From assembly GCA_041675285.1 (NCBI GenBank), contig JBAYTZ010000005.1, forward strand, positions 1 to 64,000: DNA of 64,000 nt. The letters are read 5' to 3'. The number at the start of each line of letters is the position of its first letter. Position 1 is the stretch's first letter. A program made the position numbers and the translations under genes. The notes under the pieces are model-generated. The model was not told the origin of the DNA and ran no database searches. It saw nothing but the letters and a program-made list of their open reading frames with translations. This document shows, one piece after another, positions 41,796 through 52,229 of this stretch. This stretch comes from Candidatus Delongbacteria bacterium. Its GTDB lineage: Bacteria; CAIWAD01.

Positions 41796-44700
41796 GCGTC
41801 CGTCCCGCCCCTGTCAGTCTGAAGTTCCTGATCGGCCTGCCGCTCTGGGCCTGGCTGCTGCTGGTTGTCGCGCGACCCCTGGCGGCGGCTCCGGGGGTTC
41901 CCTGGCTGGACGAGCCCGTCGCCGCGGGGGGCCTGGACAGCCTGCTGGCCCCGCCGGGCCGTCCGCTGGGCGGGCGGGACGCGGAGCAGGACCCCGCCCT
42001 CTCCCCCGACGGGCGCTGGCTGGCCTACGCGGCCCGGGTGGACGGCAACTGGGACATCTGGCTGCGCGACCTGCAAGCCCCGCCGGGCGAGCCGGCCCGC
42101 CGCCTGACCACCCACGTGGCGGCCGACTTGCGGCCCTGCTTCAACGCCGACGCCACGCGCATCCTGTTCATCAGCCACCGGGAGGACGCGGCGGGGGACA
42201 TCTGGGAGATCCCCCTCAAGCGCTGGACCGGCCGGCTCAAGGCGCGCGAGGCCCGCGCCGTGCTGCGCCGGGCGGGGGCCCAGGACCATCCCTGCCGCGA
42301 CGGCCGGGGCGGCCTGGTCTGGGACGAGGAGAGCCCGGGCGGGCGGCGCGTGATGCGCTGGGCCGTTCCCGGACTGGTGCGCGAACTGGCCCGGCCGGCC
42401 ACGCTGCCCCGCCCGGGGCACGGGGGCCTCTACCTGACCGCCCTGCCGGATTCCCAGGCGGCGCGCGTGGAGTGGCTGCCCGACAGCCTGCTGGGCAAGG
42501 CCCGGCCGGCCACGCCGCGCCGGCTGGTCTGGCAGACCGCGGGCCCGCTGCTGGACCTGCAGCCCGGCTCCCGGGGGCGGCTCTGGGCGGCCACGCTGGA
42601 GGAGGGCGGCCTGCTCAGGCCGGGTCCCGAACTGGCCGCGCCCAGTCAACTCTGGCTGCTGGATCCCGCCCGGGACACGCCGCCCCGGCCGCTGCTCGAG
42701 GAGGGCCGGGCGCCGCGCCAGCTGGCGGTCAGCGACTCGCGCCTGGTCTACACCGAGGACGCCCGCCCCACCCTGCTCTGGCTGGAGAACCCCGAGGGCC
42801 GCTTCGCGCCGGGCGGTGCGGCGCCGGATCCGGCGGCCCTGCTGGAGCTGTCCCGCCGCTTCGCGGGCAACGAGCTGGGCGTGCCGCTCCTGCAGACCAT
42901 CCAGGCCGAGAGCCCGGGCACGCCTGAGGCCGACCGGGCCGCGCTGGACGAATTCCGCCTGCGCATGCGGCGCGGCGAATCCCTGGACCTGCTGGGCGAG
43001 CGCGCCGCCGTGCTGCAGGAGTGGATGGCCGGCGCCGACTCGCGCCTGCGGCTGGAAGCCCTGCTGCTGGAGGCCGGGCTGCGGGCCGACCGGCGCCGCG
43101 ATCCCGCGGAATTGGAGGACCTGGCCGCCCGCGCTGCCGCGGCGGACTGGCCGGGCGTGGGCGCCGAGATCCGCCTCTGCCGGGCCCGCCTGGAGGTGGA
43201 GCGCGGACGCTGGAATCACGCGCTGACCGCCCTGCTGGAACTGGGTGCGCTGCCGGACAGCCTGCCTGAGCAGGCGGACGGCCTGGCCCTGCGCGTGCTG
43301 GCCTACGAGGGCCTGGGTCAGCCCGAGGCCGCCCGGGGCGCTCTGCGCTCCCTGGCCGTGGAGCACGCGGAGCGGCCCGAATTGCTGGCGGACTGGCTGC
43401 GGCGCGATCTGGCCAGCCTGGAGGACCTCTCGGCCGCCCGGGCGCGCCTGCGCCTGCGCGAGCGGCTGGTGGAACTGGGCGGCATTCCGCCGCTGCGCCT
43501 GGCCCTGCTGGTGGAGTTGGCCGCCCGCGAAGCCGCCGCCGGGCCCGACGGGCGGGCCGTGGCGTTGGAGGATCTGCGCGCGGCGCTGGAACCCGCGCCG
43601 GCCCTGCTGGGGCCCTTTGCCCGCCGGGCCTTGACCCAGGGCCGCCGGCTGGAGGCCGAGCTGCTGCGCGCGGGCGGCCGGCTGGATCAGGCCCTGGAGC
43701 GGCTGGGCGGCGGTGACCGGGAGCTGCGGGCGGCGGGCGAACCCGCCCTGGCGGGCATCCTGCGCGCCCGGCGCATCGACTGGCTGCTGGAGCGCGCCCG
43801 CGCGGCGGCCAGCCTGGAGGACTGGGAGCCCGTCGAGGCGGATTGCCGGCTGGCCCTGGAGCTGGACCCGCTGGAAACGCGGGCCTGGCGCTTGCGGATC
43901 GAGTCCCTGGCCCGGTTGGAGCGGCTGGAGGCGCTGGAGGATTCCCTGCGCGGGCGCCTGACCCGCAAACAGAGCCGCGCCAGCCAGGCGGCCCTGCGCG
44001 GCGAGGCCTTGCGCCGGCGCGCCGTGGACACCTGGGCGCTGGGCCTGCTGCTCTCCTGGCAGGCGGAGACGGATCCCGCCTACCTGCCGGAATCCGACGG
44101 CTGGCTGGAGGAGGCCCTTGGCCTGGACGACCGGCTGGCCCCGGCCTGCCTGACTTTGAGCTGGAACCTGGGGCGCGAGCTGCAGCTGGCCGCCGGCCGC
44201 CGGGGCGGGCTGAAGGGCCTGCTGCGGGAACTGGGCCGCGGGCGCGAGGCCGTCAGCCGCCTGCGCCACCGCGGGCTGGCACGGCTGGAGGATCCCGACG
44301 AGGAGAGCCTGCGCGACCGGGCCATCCTGCTGGCCGAGCGCGGCCTGCGCTGGACCGACGCGGAGCGCGATCCCGACTTGGCGGCGGCCCTGGCCACCAA
44401 CCTGGGCAACTTCCACTTCTCGCTGGGCGAGTTCGGCGCCCTCAAGGCCCGCCAGGCCTGGGAGCACCGGCTCAGCCTGCCCGCACCCTTCAGCGGTCCG
44501 GCGGAGCGCCTGCAGTTCCTCAAGAACCTGGGCACGGCCCGCCAGTGGAGCGGCGACCTGGACCGGGCGGGCGCCGATCTGGACAGCGCGCTGGTGCTGG
44601 CCACGCGCCTCAATCTGCCCGGGGACCGGCTGGAGCTGCTCTCGCGGCTGGCCATGCTGGCCGGGGAGCGCGAGCGGCCCGTGGAGGCGCTGGGCTGGCT

Positions 44701-47700
44701 GCGCCAGGCCCTGGCCCTGGAGACCGCGCCGGGCCAGCGCGCTCTGCTCTGGCGCAATCTGGCCATGGTGCAGGCGGGGCTGGGGGACGCCGAGGAGTCG
44801 CGGCTCTCCCTGCAGCGCGCCGAGCAGGAGGCCGCCCTGGGCCCCTGGCCGCTGGAACCCGAGCAGAACTGGCTGCGGATCCGCGTGCTGGGCCTGAGCA
44901 TCCCCGTCTGGAATTTTCCGGGCCTCTACACGGGCCAGGGCCGGCTGGACTGGGGTCCCCAGGAGGAGGCCGCCCTGCGCCAATCCCTGCGCGATGAGCT
45001 GAGCGGCCGGCAGGGGGCGCTGGACCAGCGTCTGGCGGGCCTGCACGCAAGGCGGCGCCTGCTGCGCCGGCAGGGGGACGTGGACGGCATGCTGCGCCTG
45101 GACCTCGTGCTGGCCCGGGAACTGGCCGCCCAGGGCGACTGGGAGGCCGCGGCCCTGCGCTTCCAGGAGACGGCCCGCGCCGCCCGGGAGGCCGTGCTGG
45201 CCGGTCCGGAGGCCCGGGCCGTGGAAGGCGCGCTGCTCTGCTGCGTGCTGGGCCGCGAGAGCGTGAGCGAGCCCGCGCGGCGCGCGCGCCTGGTCGAGCA
45301 CGGGCGCACGGCGGCCCTGGAACTGGACCGGCTGCTGGACCCGCTGAACGCCCCGCTGCTCACCCCCGACCAGCGCGTGCGGCTGGAGCTGCTGCGCATC
45401 CGCGACCAGGACGGCCGGGCCGCGGACGCGGATCCCGTGACGGCCCTGCTGCTGCGCAGCCAGGCCCTGCTGCAGCTGGAGGACCTCGAGGACTGGCGCA
45501 AGGAGCTGGAACTGGTGTGGACTCCGCGCCAGCGCCTGAGCCTGGATTTGGCCGCGTCCCGCCTGTTCAGCGCCAGCGGGGATCCCCGGGCCGCGCGCGA
45601 GCGCCTGCGGGACTGGCAGGCGGCCGACCTGCCCGCGGAATCCGCCCTGCTGCTGGGCTGGGCGCGCCTACAGGCCGACCGCGTGGAGGGCCTTCCCCTG
45701 CGGCTGGAGGAGCTGGACGCCCTGCGCGGCTGGCTGGACGCCCTGCCCGCCGAACCCGACCGCCTCTTTCCGCTGCGCCGATTGGAGGGCCTGGTCCGGG
45801 AGCTGGAGGAACTCTACGCCGAACTGGGTCCCGGCGCCGCCCGGACGGCCGCCGACTGGCGCGCCTGGTGGCTGGGCCGCCGCCTCTGGGAGCAGACCGA
45901 TCCGCTCTTTCCGCAGGAGTCCTGGCGCAACGCCTGGGGCAACCTGCAGGCCGACCAGCGGCAGCTGAACCAGCTGCTGCAGGCGCGGCTGGACGGCCAG
46001 CCGGAGCCGGATGCCGAGGCCCTGCCCCGGGCCCGCGCCGCCCTGGCCCGCTCGGAGGGCGAGCTGCGCGAGCGCGAGCCGCGCGCCCGCCTGTGGCTGG
46101 AGCCGGATCCGACCCGGGCCGGGGAGTGGGCGGCCTGGCAGGCGGAGGGCCAGGGGCTGGCGCTCAAGCCGGACAGCCTGCGCTGGCGGCTGGGATCGCC
46201 CTCCGTGCAGGGCGTGTTGCGGGCGGAACCCGTCCTGGCGCCGGACGAGGTGGCACTGGTGGGATCGAGCGCGCCTCCCGCCGTTGCGAGCGAGCGGCGC
46301 CTGCGGCCCGTGCCGGCCGCCGCGCTGCTGGATCCCGCCCACCCGGGTCTGGACGCCCGCGTGCTCTGTCTGGACGGCGTGTTGCGGCTGGTGCCCGGCG
46401 CGCCGCAGTCGGCCTGGCTGGAATTCGCCGATCAGCGCGTTCCCCTGCGCGAACTGCTGCGGCTGGACCTGCCCGGCGAGACCCTGGTGTTGGGCGAGGT
46501 GGACTGGGGCGCGGAGCAGCCCGCGGACTGGGGCGAGGGCTGGCTGGTGCTGGAGCGCCTGCTGGCCCAGGCGGGCCTGCGACGCCTGCTGCTGCCGGGT
46601 CCGGGCCAAAGCCTGCGGGGGGCCGGGCTGGGCGCGCTGGGTCTGGCCCAGTTGGAGGACGGCGCGGAGCTGCCCGCCGGCTGGTGGTGCGTGGGCGCCC
46701 CGCCGCGCAGCCTGGCAGAGCGTCGGGAGGATCAGCGCCAGGGGCTGGAAGAGCTGGTGTTGCTGGGCAACGAATACCGCCGCCGCGAGCAGCCGGACGC
46801 CTCCTGGCGGGCCTATCGCCAGGCATTGGGCCTGGCCCGGCAAAGCGGGGACTCCGTCGCGGCGGGCCGGCTGGTGCGGCTGGGCAGCGCCAGCGCGCTG
46901 GACGGCACGCGGCCGGGCGAGGCCCTGGATGTCCTGCTCGAGGAGCTGGGCCTGCTGGCCTCCTCCCAGGTGGAGTGGGACAAGGTTTCCAGCCGGCTGG
47001 TGCAGCTGGCGGACCTGGCCGGACGGCCGGAGCAGGCCGACAGCCTCTGGCGCCGCCTGCTGGAGCGCCGGCAGCCGCTGGGCCTGGGCGCTCCGCCGGT
47101 GGCGACGCCGGCCACGCCCGGCGAACTGCGCTCGGCGCTGGAGAGCCGGCTGGCCGCGCTGGAGCGGCGCGGGGCCCGGGAGCGCGCCGCGCAGCTGGCG
47201 CGGGCCGCGCGCCTGATGCCCGAGGGCGAGGATCCTCGCCGCGCGCTCTTCCTGGCCCGCCTCTACTTGGACACGGAATCCGCCCGGCTGGCCCGGGAGT
47301 GTCTGCAGGTGCCCGAGCTGCGCTGGGAGCGGCTGGACAGCCTGGAGACTCTCGAGTCGCTGGAACTGCGCTCGCTGATCGCCCAGCGGCTGGGGGATCT
47401 GGCCGAGGCCCGCAGCTGGATGGAGAAAGCCGCGGCCCAGCTGGGACGGATCCACCCCGCGCCGGCGCGCCGCGTGCTGCACGTGCTGCGCCGGGCGGAC
47501 CTGGCCTGGAGCCTGGGGCGCTACGGCGAGTGCGACCGGCTACTGCAGGCGGCGGACTCGCTGCTCCCGGCAGACGAGCCGCAGCTGGCCCTGCTGCTGG
47601 CCAACACGCGCGGCCTGCTGGCCACGGAGCTCGAGGAACCCGGCGATGCCGCCGCGGCCTTCGGGCGCGCCCAGGAGCTGGGCCTGCGCCTGAAGGACCC

Positions 47701-49483
47701 GCTGGAGCTCAGCGCCGTCTACAACAACCAGTCCCGGCTGGCCCAGCGCCAGGGGGATTGGCTGCAGGCCCTGGAGGCCTGCCGCCGGGCGGCGGAGCAG
47801 GACAGCCTGTCGCGCTCCCTGCGTCGCTCGCTGGGCACCCTGCGCAACCGGGCCACCAGCCTGCGCGGGCTGCTGGCGCCGGACCTGCACCTGCCGGACG
47901 AGTGGACCTCCCTGCCCGAGGGCCTGCTGCGCCAGCGGCGGGCCGGCGTCGAGCTGGGACGGCTGGCCCGGGAGCTGGAACAGGGCCGCACGGCGGCGCG
48001 CGAGCTGGGCGACGAGCGCGAGGCCTGCCGGCTGGAACTGGAACTGGCCTGGCTGCGGCTGGAGCTGGGCGAGCCCGCCGCCGCGCTGGAGGTCGCCCGC
48101 TCCTGCAGCGTGCAGGCCGCGCGCCTGCTCTACAAGCGGGAGGAGCTGGAGGCCCGGCTGGTGGCGGGGCGGGCGCTGGTGGACCTGAAGCGCGACGCGG
48201 AGGCCCTCGGCCAGTTGGAGGAGGCCCTGGAGGCCGCAGAGGCCGAGACGGCCGCGCTGGCGCCCGTGCGCTTCGACCCGGGCCGGGGCTGGCTGCAGCG
48301 CCGGCTGGCGGACGAGCTGGTGGGCCTGCACGCCCGGCGCAACCGGCCCTGGGAGGCGCTGGCGGCCAGCGAGCGCGGCCGCAACCTGGGCTTGCAGGAG
48401 ATGGTCGTGCGGCGCACGGGCGACGCGCGCCTGGCGCGTCCGCGCGACCGGCAGGCGCTGGAGGCCCTGCTCGCCTCCTCACTGGCGCCCGATCAGGCCC
48501 TGCTGGGCTGGCACCTGGGTCAGCGCGAGGGCTGGATCTTCCGCTGGCAGGCCGGGGAGCTGGACGTGCGGCCGCTGCCCGCCCCGCGCGACAGCCTGCG
48601 CCGGCTGGTGGCCCTCCACCGCGAGCGCACCACGGGCTTCCTGACCGTGGAACCCACCGGGGAGCGGCTGGCGGCCTGGCTGCTGCCGGAGGACTGGCAA
48701 CAAGCGCCGCCCCGGCGGCTCTGGCTGCTGCCCCAGGCCGAGCTGCACGAGCTGGCCTTCGAGAGCCTGGTGCTGCGGGACGGCCGCTGGCTGGGCGAGC
48801 GAACGGCCCTCTGCCGCTCGGGCAGCCTGGCCGAATTGGCCTTTTCCGCCCGCCTGCCCGGTGGGCACGGCGCGGCCGCGGCCTGGAGCAATCCGCGTGT
48901 GAGTGGCCTGGAAAGCCTGGAATACACCAGCTTGGAAGCCGGCGAGCTGCGGCGCCTGTTCCCGGATTGCCGCCTGCTGGAGGGCCGGGAAGCCACGGAA
49001 GAGGCCCTGCGCGAGGACACCAGCGCCCGGAGCTTCCGTCATTTCGCCTGCCACGCCCTGCACGATTCCCGCAGCCCGGCGGAGAGCGCGCTGCTACTGG
49101 GCGCCGGAGAGCGGGACGACGGCCGGGTGAGCGCGCCGGAGATCGCCGCGCTGGAGCTGCCCACGGGCCTCTGTGTGCTCTCGGCCTGCGAGACGGCGCT
49201 GGGCCGGCAGGGCGAGGAGGCCAGCGCCGGCCTGCCGCGGGCCTTCCTGGCCGCCGGTTCCCGGGGCGTGGTGGCCAGCCTGTGGAAGGTGGACGACCTG
49301 TCGACAGCGATCCTGGTCAAGCACCTCTACCGGGGTTTGGCGCGCGGGTTGCCGGCGGATCTGGCCCTGCAGGAGGCCCAGCGCGCGGTGCGCAGCTGGA
49401 TGCACCCTCATCCCGCCCACTGGGCGGCGTTCTGTCTCACCGGGCAACCCTTGCCTGAAGCGGCCCCGGCCCGCGGCCGATAA
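41792..49483 (+). CDS. Giant secreted CHAT-domain (caspase-like) protein with PD40 and TPR repeats
   Basis: A 2563-residue protein. It has a signal peptide or anchor (FLIGLPLWAWLLLVVARPLAA), then PD40/WD40-like repeats at ~50-330 (DPALSPDGRWLAYAARVDG, RILFISHREDAAGD). A very long alpha-helical TPR-like region follows (~340-2200; for example RWTDAERDPDLAAALATNLG, AVYNNQSRLAQRQGDW). The C-terminal CHAT domain (~2240-2550) has the catalytic pair His2421 in RHFACHALHD and Cys2466 in VLSACETALG, and ends with GLPRAFLAAGSRGVVASLWKVDD and HPAHWAAFCLTG. CHAT peptidases are caspase/gingipain relatives. Its substrate is unknown; the signal sequence points outside the cytoplasm, unlike gRAMP/TPR-CHAT immune proteases. 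No frameshift is visible in 7.7 kb. Confidence 0.82.
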   Translation: MSVRPAPVSLKFLIGLPLWAWLLLVVARPLAAAPGVPWLDEPVAAGGLDSLLAPPGRPLGGRDAEQDPALSPDGRWLAYAARVDGNWDIWLRDLQAPPGEPARRLTTHVAADLRPCFNADATRILFISHREDAAGDIWEIPLKRWTGRLKAREARAVLRRAGAQDHPCRDGRGGLVWDEESPGGRRVMRWAVPGLVRELARPATLPRPGHGGLYLTALPDSQAARVEWLPDSLLGKARPATPRRLVWQTAGPLLDLQPGSRGRLWAATLEEGGLLRPGPELAAPSQLWLLDPARDTPPRPLLEEGRAPRQLAVSDSRLVYTEDARPTLLWLENPEGRFAPGGAAPDPAALLELSRRFAGNELGVPLLQTIQAESPGTPEADRAALDEFRLRMRRGESLDLLGERAAVLQEWMAGADSRLRLEALLLEAGLRADRRRDPAELEDLAARAAAADWPGVGAEIRLCRARLEVERGRWNHALTALLELGALPDSLPEQADGLALRVLAYEGLGQPEAARGALRSLAVEHAERPELLADWLRRDLASLEDLSAARARLRLRERLVELGGIPPLRLALLVELAAREAAAGPDGRAVALEDLRAALEPAPALLGPFARRALTQGRRLEAELLRAGGRLDQALERLGGGDRELRAAGEPALAGILRARRIDWLLERARAAASLEDWEPVEADCRLALELDPLETRAWRLRIESLARLERLEALEDSLRGRLTRKQSRASQAALRGEALRRRAVDTWALGLLLSWQAETDPAYLPESDGWLEEALGLDDRLAPACLTLSWNLGRELQLAAGRRGGLKGLLRELGRGREAVSRLRHRGLARLEDPDEESLRDRAILLAERGLRWTDAERDPDLAAALATNLGNFHFSLGEFGALKARQAWEHRLSLPAPFSGPAERLQFLKNLGTARQWSGDLDRAGADLDSALVLATRLNLPGDRLELLSRLAMLAGERERPVEALGWLRQALALETAPGQRALLWRNLAMVQAGLGDAEESRLSLQRAEQEAALGPWPLEPEQNWLRIRVLGLSIPVWNFPGLYTGQGRLDWGPQEEAALRQSLRDELSGRQGALDQRLAGLHARRRLLRRQGDVDGMLRLDLVLARELAAQGDWEAAALRFQETARAAREAVLAGPEARAVEGALLCCVLGRESVSEPARRARLVEHGRTAALELDRLLDPLNAPLLTPDQRVRLELLRIRDQDGRAADADPVTALLLRSQALLQLEDLEDWRKELELVWTPRQRLSLDLAASRLFSASGDPRAARERLRDWQAADLPAESALLLGWARLQADRVEGLPLRLEELDALRGWLDALPAEPDRLFPLRRLEGLVRELEELYAELGPGAARTAADWRAWWLGRRLWEQTDPLFPQESWRNAWGNLQADQRQLNQLLQARLDGQPEPDAEALPRARAALARSEGELREREPRARLWLEPDPTRAGEWAAWQAEGQGLALKPDSLRWRLGSPSVQGVLRAEPVLAPDEVALVGSSAPPAVASERRLRPVPAAALLDPAHPGLDARVLCLDGVLRLVPGAPQSAWLEFADQRVPLRELLRLDLPGETLVLGEVDWGAEQPADWGEGWLVLERLLAQAGLRRLLLPGPGQSLRGAGLGALGLAQLEDGAELPAGWWCVGAPPRSLAERREDQRQGLEELVLLGNEYRRREQPDASWRAYRQALGLARQSGDSVAAGRLVRLGSASALDGTRPGEALDVLLEELGLLASSQVEWDKVSSRLVQLADLAGRPEQADSLWRRLLERRQPLGLGAPPVATPATPGELRSALESRLAALERRGARERAAQLARAARLMPEGEDPRRALFLARLYLDTESARLARECLQVPELRWERLDSLETLESLELRSLIAQRLGDLAEARSWMEKAAAQLGRIHPAPARRVLHVLRRADLAWSLGRYGECDRLLQAADSLLPADEPQLALLLANTRGLLATELEEPGDAAAAFGRAQELGLRLKDPLELSAVYNNQSRLAQRQGDWLQALEACRRAAEQDSLSRSLRRSLGTLRNRATSLRGLLAPDLHLPDEWTSLPEGLLRQRRAGVELGRLARELEQGRTAARELGDEREACRLELELAWLRLELGEPAAALEVARSCSVQAARLLYKREELEARLVAGRALVDLKRDAEALGQLEEALEAAEAETAALAPVRFDPGRGWLQRRLADELVGLHARRNRPWEALAASERGRNLGLQEMVVRRTGDARLARPRDRQALEALLASSLAPDQALLGWHLGQREGWIFRWQAGELDVRPLPAPRDSLRRLVALHRERTTGFLTVEPTGERLAAWLLPEDWQQAPPRRLWLLPQAELHELAFESLVLRDGRWLGERTALCRSGSLAELAFSARLPGGHGAAAAWSNPRVSGLESLEYTSLEAGELRRLFPDCRLLEGREATEEALREDTSARSFRHFACHALHDSRSPAESALLLGAGERDDGRVSAPEIAALELPTGLCVLSACETALGRQGEEASAGLPRAFLAAGSRGVVASLWKVDDLSTAILVKHLYRGLARGLPADLALQEAQRAVRSWMHPHPAHWAAFCLTGQPLPEAAPARGR

Positions 49484-49507
49484 TCCCGGCGAAGAAGGAG
49501 TCTGTGC

Positions 49508-52183
49508 ATGCTGAGTCCGCTGTTCCGCTTCCTGGGCCGCTTGCCCCTGCCGGTGCCGTCCGTCCACCCAGCCCTGGGCTGCGGCGTGCTGGGCCTGGTC
49601 TATCTGCGCCGCACCGTGCGGCTGGGCGAGGTGGCCACCCGCCTGCTCAAGATCCTCGAGTACCGCGGCTACGACTCCACCGGGGGCGCGTTCCAGGACG
49701 GCGACCGCGTCACGCTGCTCAAGAGCCCGGGTGCTCCCAGCGAGATCTGTCACACGCTGGGCATGCCGGCCCAGGCCGGGCGGATCTTCTGCGGCCAGGT
49801 GCGCTGGGCGACCTTCGGCGCCGTGGACCAGCAGAACGCCCAGCCCCACGAGGTGCGCTGCAAGCGCCACCTCTACGGCGCGCACAACGGCAACATCAGC
49901 AACAGCCCCCAGCTCAAGGAATGGCTGACGGAGCGCGGGCACGTGGTGCTCTCCGACAACGACGGCGAGATGCTCGTGCACGTGATCGAGCACAACTACG
50001 ACGAGGAGCTGGCCGGCGGCCGCCACGCCAACCCCGAGGCCGCCATGCGCCGGGCCATCGTGCGCGCGGCCGAGCAGGTGGACGGAGCGTACGCGGCTGT
50101 GATCGTGCTGCCCGAGACGGGCACCAGTTGGGCCATCAAGGCCGGCTCCAGCCTTTACGCCGGCGTGGGCAGCCTGGAGGGCGATGGGGAACCCAATCCC
50201 TTCTTCCTGGCCTCCAGCGACCTGACCGCCGTGCTGGGCCAGACGCGCATGATCCTGCCCCTGCGCCGCGGGCAGTTCGTGGAGTACCGGGCGGATTCCT
50301 ACCAGGTCTACGCCTTCGAGGAGATGGAGTGGGAGGATCCCCAGCGTGGCCGCGTGCGGCTGAAGCCCGGCGACCCGGTGGAGGTGGCGCCCCTGTTCAG
50401 CCGCCTGCGCGTGGACGACATCGGCCTGCGCCCGGGCTTCAAGTGGTTCATGGAGCAGGAAATCGCCGACGAGGTGGACAGCGCGCGCCGGCTGGTGCGC
50501 TACCTGACCAACGGCAGCCCGCGCCTGCAGCTCTTCCGCCAAGCGGGCGCCTCCGGACGCCGCGTGATGAGCGCCGTGGAGGAGGAGTTGATGGCCCTGA
50601 CCGACGCGCCCAGTCCGGACGCGCTGCTCAAGGCCTGCGAGCGCCTGTTCGTGGACGACGCGCTCTGGGAGCTGTTCGGCGAGCTGCCGCCGGGGATCCG
50701 CGAGGACGAGCGTTTCTACAGCGACGCCGGGCCGCACCTGGCCTGGGCCCGTGAGCGCTTCCCGGGCCACGCGCGCCGGGACTTGCTGCTGCTGGCCGAC
50801 CTGTATCACGAAAACGACGAGATCAACGAGCTCACCACCCAGCTCTACCGCTTCGTGGACGAGGCGCGCCGCGTGCTGGAGCAGGGCGGCCAGATCTACG
50901 CCGTCTGCTCGGGCACCAGCTACAACGCGGCCCGCACCGGGGCCATGTTCTTCAATGACCTCTGCGGGGTCAAGTTTGTGCCGCTCCTGCCCGGCGAGTA
51001 CCGCAGCCAGTTCAACCACAGCATCACGCCCCAGGACCTGCTGGTCACCATCAGCCAGAGCGGGGAGACCAAGGACGTCATCGACGTGGTGGACGACCTG
51101 CGGGCCAAGGCGCCCCAGCTCAAACACATCTGCCTGGTGAACAACTTGAACTCAACCCTGGCCCAGGAGAAGGCGGACATCGTCATTCCCCTGCGCTGCG
51201 GGCCGGAGATCGCCGTGCCGGCCACCAAGAGCTTCATCAACCAGCTGACCCTGCTCTACGGCATGGCCCTCTACCTGGCCGCCGCCCGGGGCGGGCGCGA
51301 GCGCGGCACCACGGGCTTCGACGTGCTGCTCAGCCGCCGCGAGCGCCTGGAGCAGATTCCCGACCTGCTGGGCCGCACGCTTATCGAGACCGCGCCCGCC
51401 GTGGAGGAGGCCGCGCGCCTGCTCTACCAGGCGCCCAGCCTGCACATCCTGGCCACGCGCATGTGGGGCGTGGCCCGGGAGGGCGCCCTGAAGATCCGCG
51501 AGGTGGTGCTCAACCACTCCGAAGGCATCGAGGCCACGGAGTTCAAGCACGGGCCCAACACCATTCTGGGACTCAACACGGGCTTCGGGCTGGACCAGGT
51601 GCGGGATTTCACGGCCAGCCTGGGCCACGAGCTGGCCCGGGAGCTGGAGCGGGGCGGGCAGTCCCTGGAGCTGCCCGAGCTCACGCGCTGGCTGGACGAA
51701 CTGGTGGACCGGCTCTTCCCGCCGGCGGGGGACGGCCTGCCCGGCGCGCCGCGCGGCGCGGGCCTGAGCACCACGGCCCACCGCGAGGACGGCCAGGGCG
51801 TCTTCGACAGCCTCTATCGCGACTACCCGCTGATCTACGTCACCGGGCCGGGCAAGCGCGATGTGGAGCTGACCATCACCCAGATCAACACGCACAAGAT
51901 CCGCGGAGCCATGAGCATCGTCATTGCCGAGGAGGACGAGAACCTGCGCCGGGCCGCCCTGGAGCCGCCCATGGGCCAGTCGGACTACCGCGGGATCTTC
52001 ATTCCGCTGCCCAGCTCGGGCGATCTGATCACCACCACCTTCACCTCGATCCTCGTGCTGCAGCGCCTGGCCCTGCGCATGTGCGAGCTGAAGATGGAAC
52101 TGCTGGACCGGCTGGGCGTGAAGGACCACGGCGTGCATCCCGACGCGCCCAAGAACGTCTCCAAGAGCATTACGGTGGACTGA
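49508..52183 (+). CDS. glmS: Glutamine-fructose-6-phosphate aminotransferase (isomerising), long form with N-terminal propeptide
   Basis: An 891-residue GlmS-like enzyme making glucosamine 6-phosphate. The class II glutamine amidotransferase domain begins CGVLGLVYLRR, with VRWATFGAV and HNGNISN. Two SIS domains follow (CSGTSYNAARTGAMF with TISQSGETKDVID; then REGALKIREVVLNHSEG with EFKHGP). It ends PKNVSKSITVD, like the GlmS C-terminal catalytic loop. Two oddities: the nucleophile is Cys25, not Cys2, so a 24-residue leader must be removed for activity; and inserts (~330-450 between domains, ~700-790 in SIS2) add about 280 residues to the usual ~610. No glmS ribozyme is visible in the 24 bp before it. 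Confidence 0.85.
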   Translation: MLSPLFRFLGRLPLPVPSVHPALGCGVLGLVYLRRTVRLGEVATRLLKILEYRGYDSTGGAFQDGDRVTLLKSPGAPSEICHTLGMPAQAGRIFCGQVRWATFGAVDQQNAQPHEVRCKRHLYGAHNGNISNSPQLKEWLTERGHVVLSDNDGEMLVHVIEHNYDEELAGGRHANPEAAMRRAIVRAAEQVDGAYAAVIVLPETGTSWAIKAGSSLYAGVGSLEGDGEPNPFFLASSDLTAVLGQTRMILPLRRGQFVEYRADSYQVYAFEEMEWEDPQRGRVRLKPGDPVEVAPLFSRLRVDDIGLRPGFKWFMEQEIADEVDSARRLVRYLTNGSPRLQLFRQAGASGRRVMSAVEEELMALTDAPSPDALLKACERLFVDDALWELFGELPPGIREDERFYSDAGPHLAWARERFPGHARRDLLLLADLYHENDEINELTTQLYRFVDEARRVLEQGGQIYAVCSGTSYNAARTGAMFFNDLCGVKFVPLLPGEYRSQFNHSITPQDLLVTISQSGETKDVIDVVDDLRAKAPQLKHICLVNNLNSTLAQEKADIVIPLRCGPEIAVPATKSFINQLTLLYGMALYLAAARGGRERGTTGFDVLLSRRERLEQIPDLLGRTLIETAPAVEEAARLLYQAPSLHILATRMWGVAREGALKIREVVLNHSEGIEATEFKHGPNTILGLNTGFGLDQVRDFTASLGHELARELERGGQSLELPELTRWLDELVDRLFPPAGDGLPGAPRGAGLSTTAHREDGQGVFDSLYRDYPLIYVTGPGKRDVELTITQINTHKIRGAMSIVIAEEDENLRRAALEPPMGQSDYRGIFIPLPSSGDLITTTFTSILVLQRLALRMCELKMELLDRLGVKDHGVHPDAPKNVSKSITVD

Positions 52184-52229
52184 GCACCCGGCCACAGGCC
52201 GGCTGTTTGCGGGGAATCGGGGGGCGGCC

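Noticed and set aside
41792..49483. CHAT protein as part of a CRISPR (gRAMP/Craspase) or gasdermin defence system
   Set aside because: No CRISPR array, Cas gene or gasdermin-like gene is in the window, and the protein carries a signal sequence.
49484..49507. glmS ribozyme upstream of the GlmS gene
   Set aside because: Only 24 bp separate it from the CHAT gene and nothing resembles the ribozyme core.
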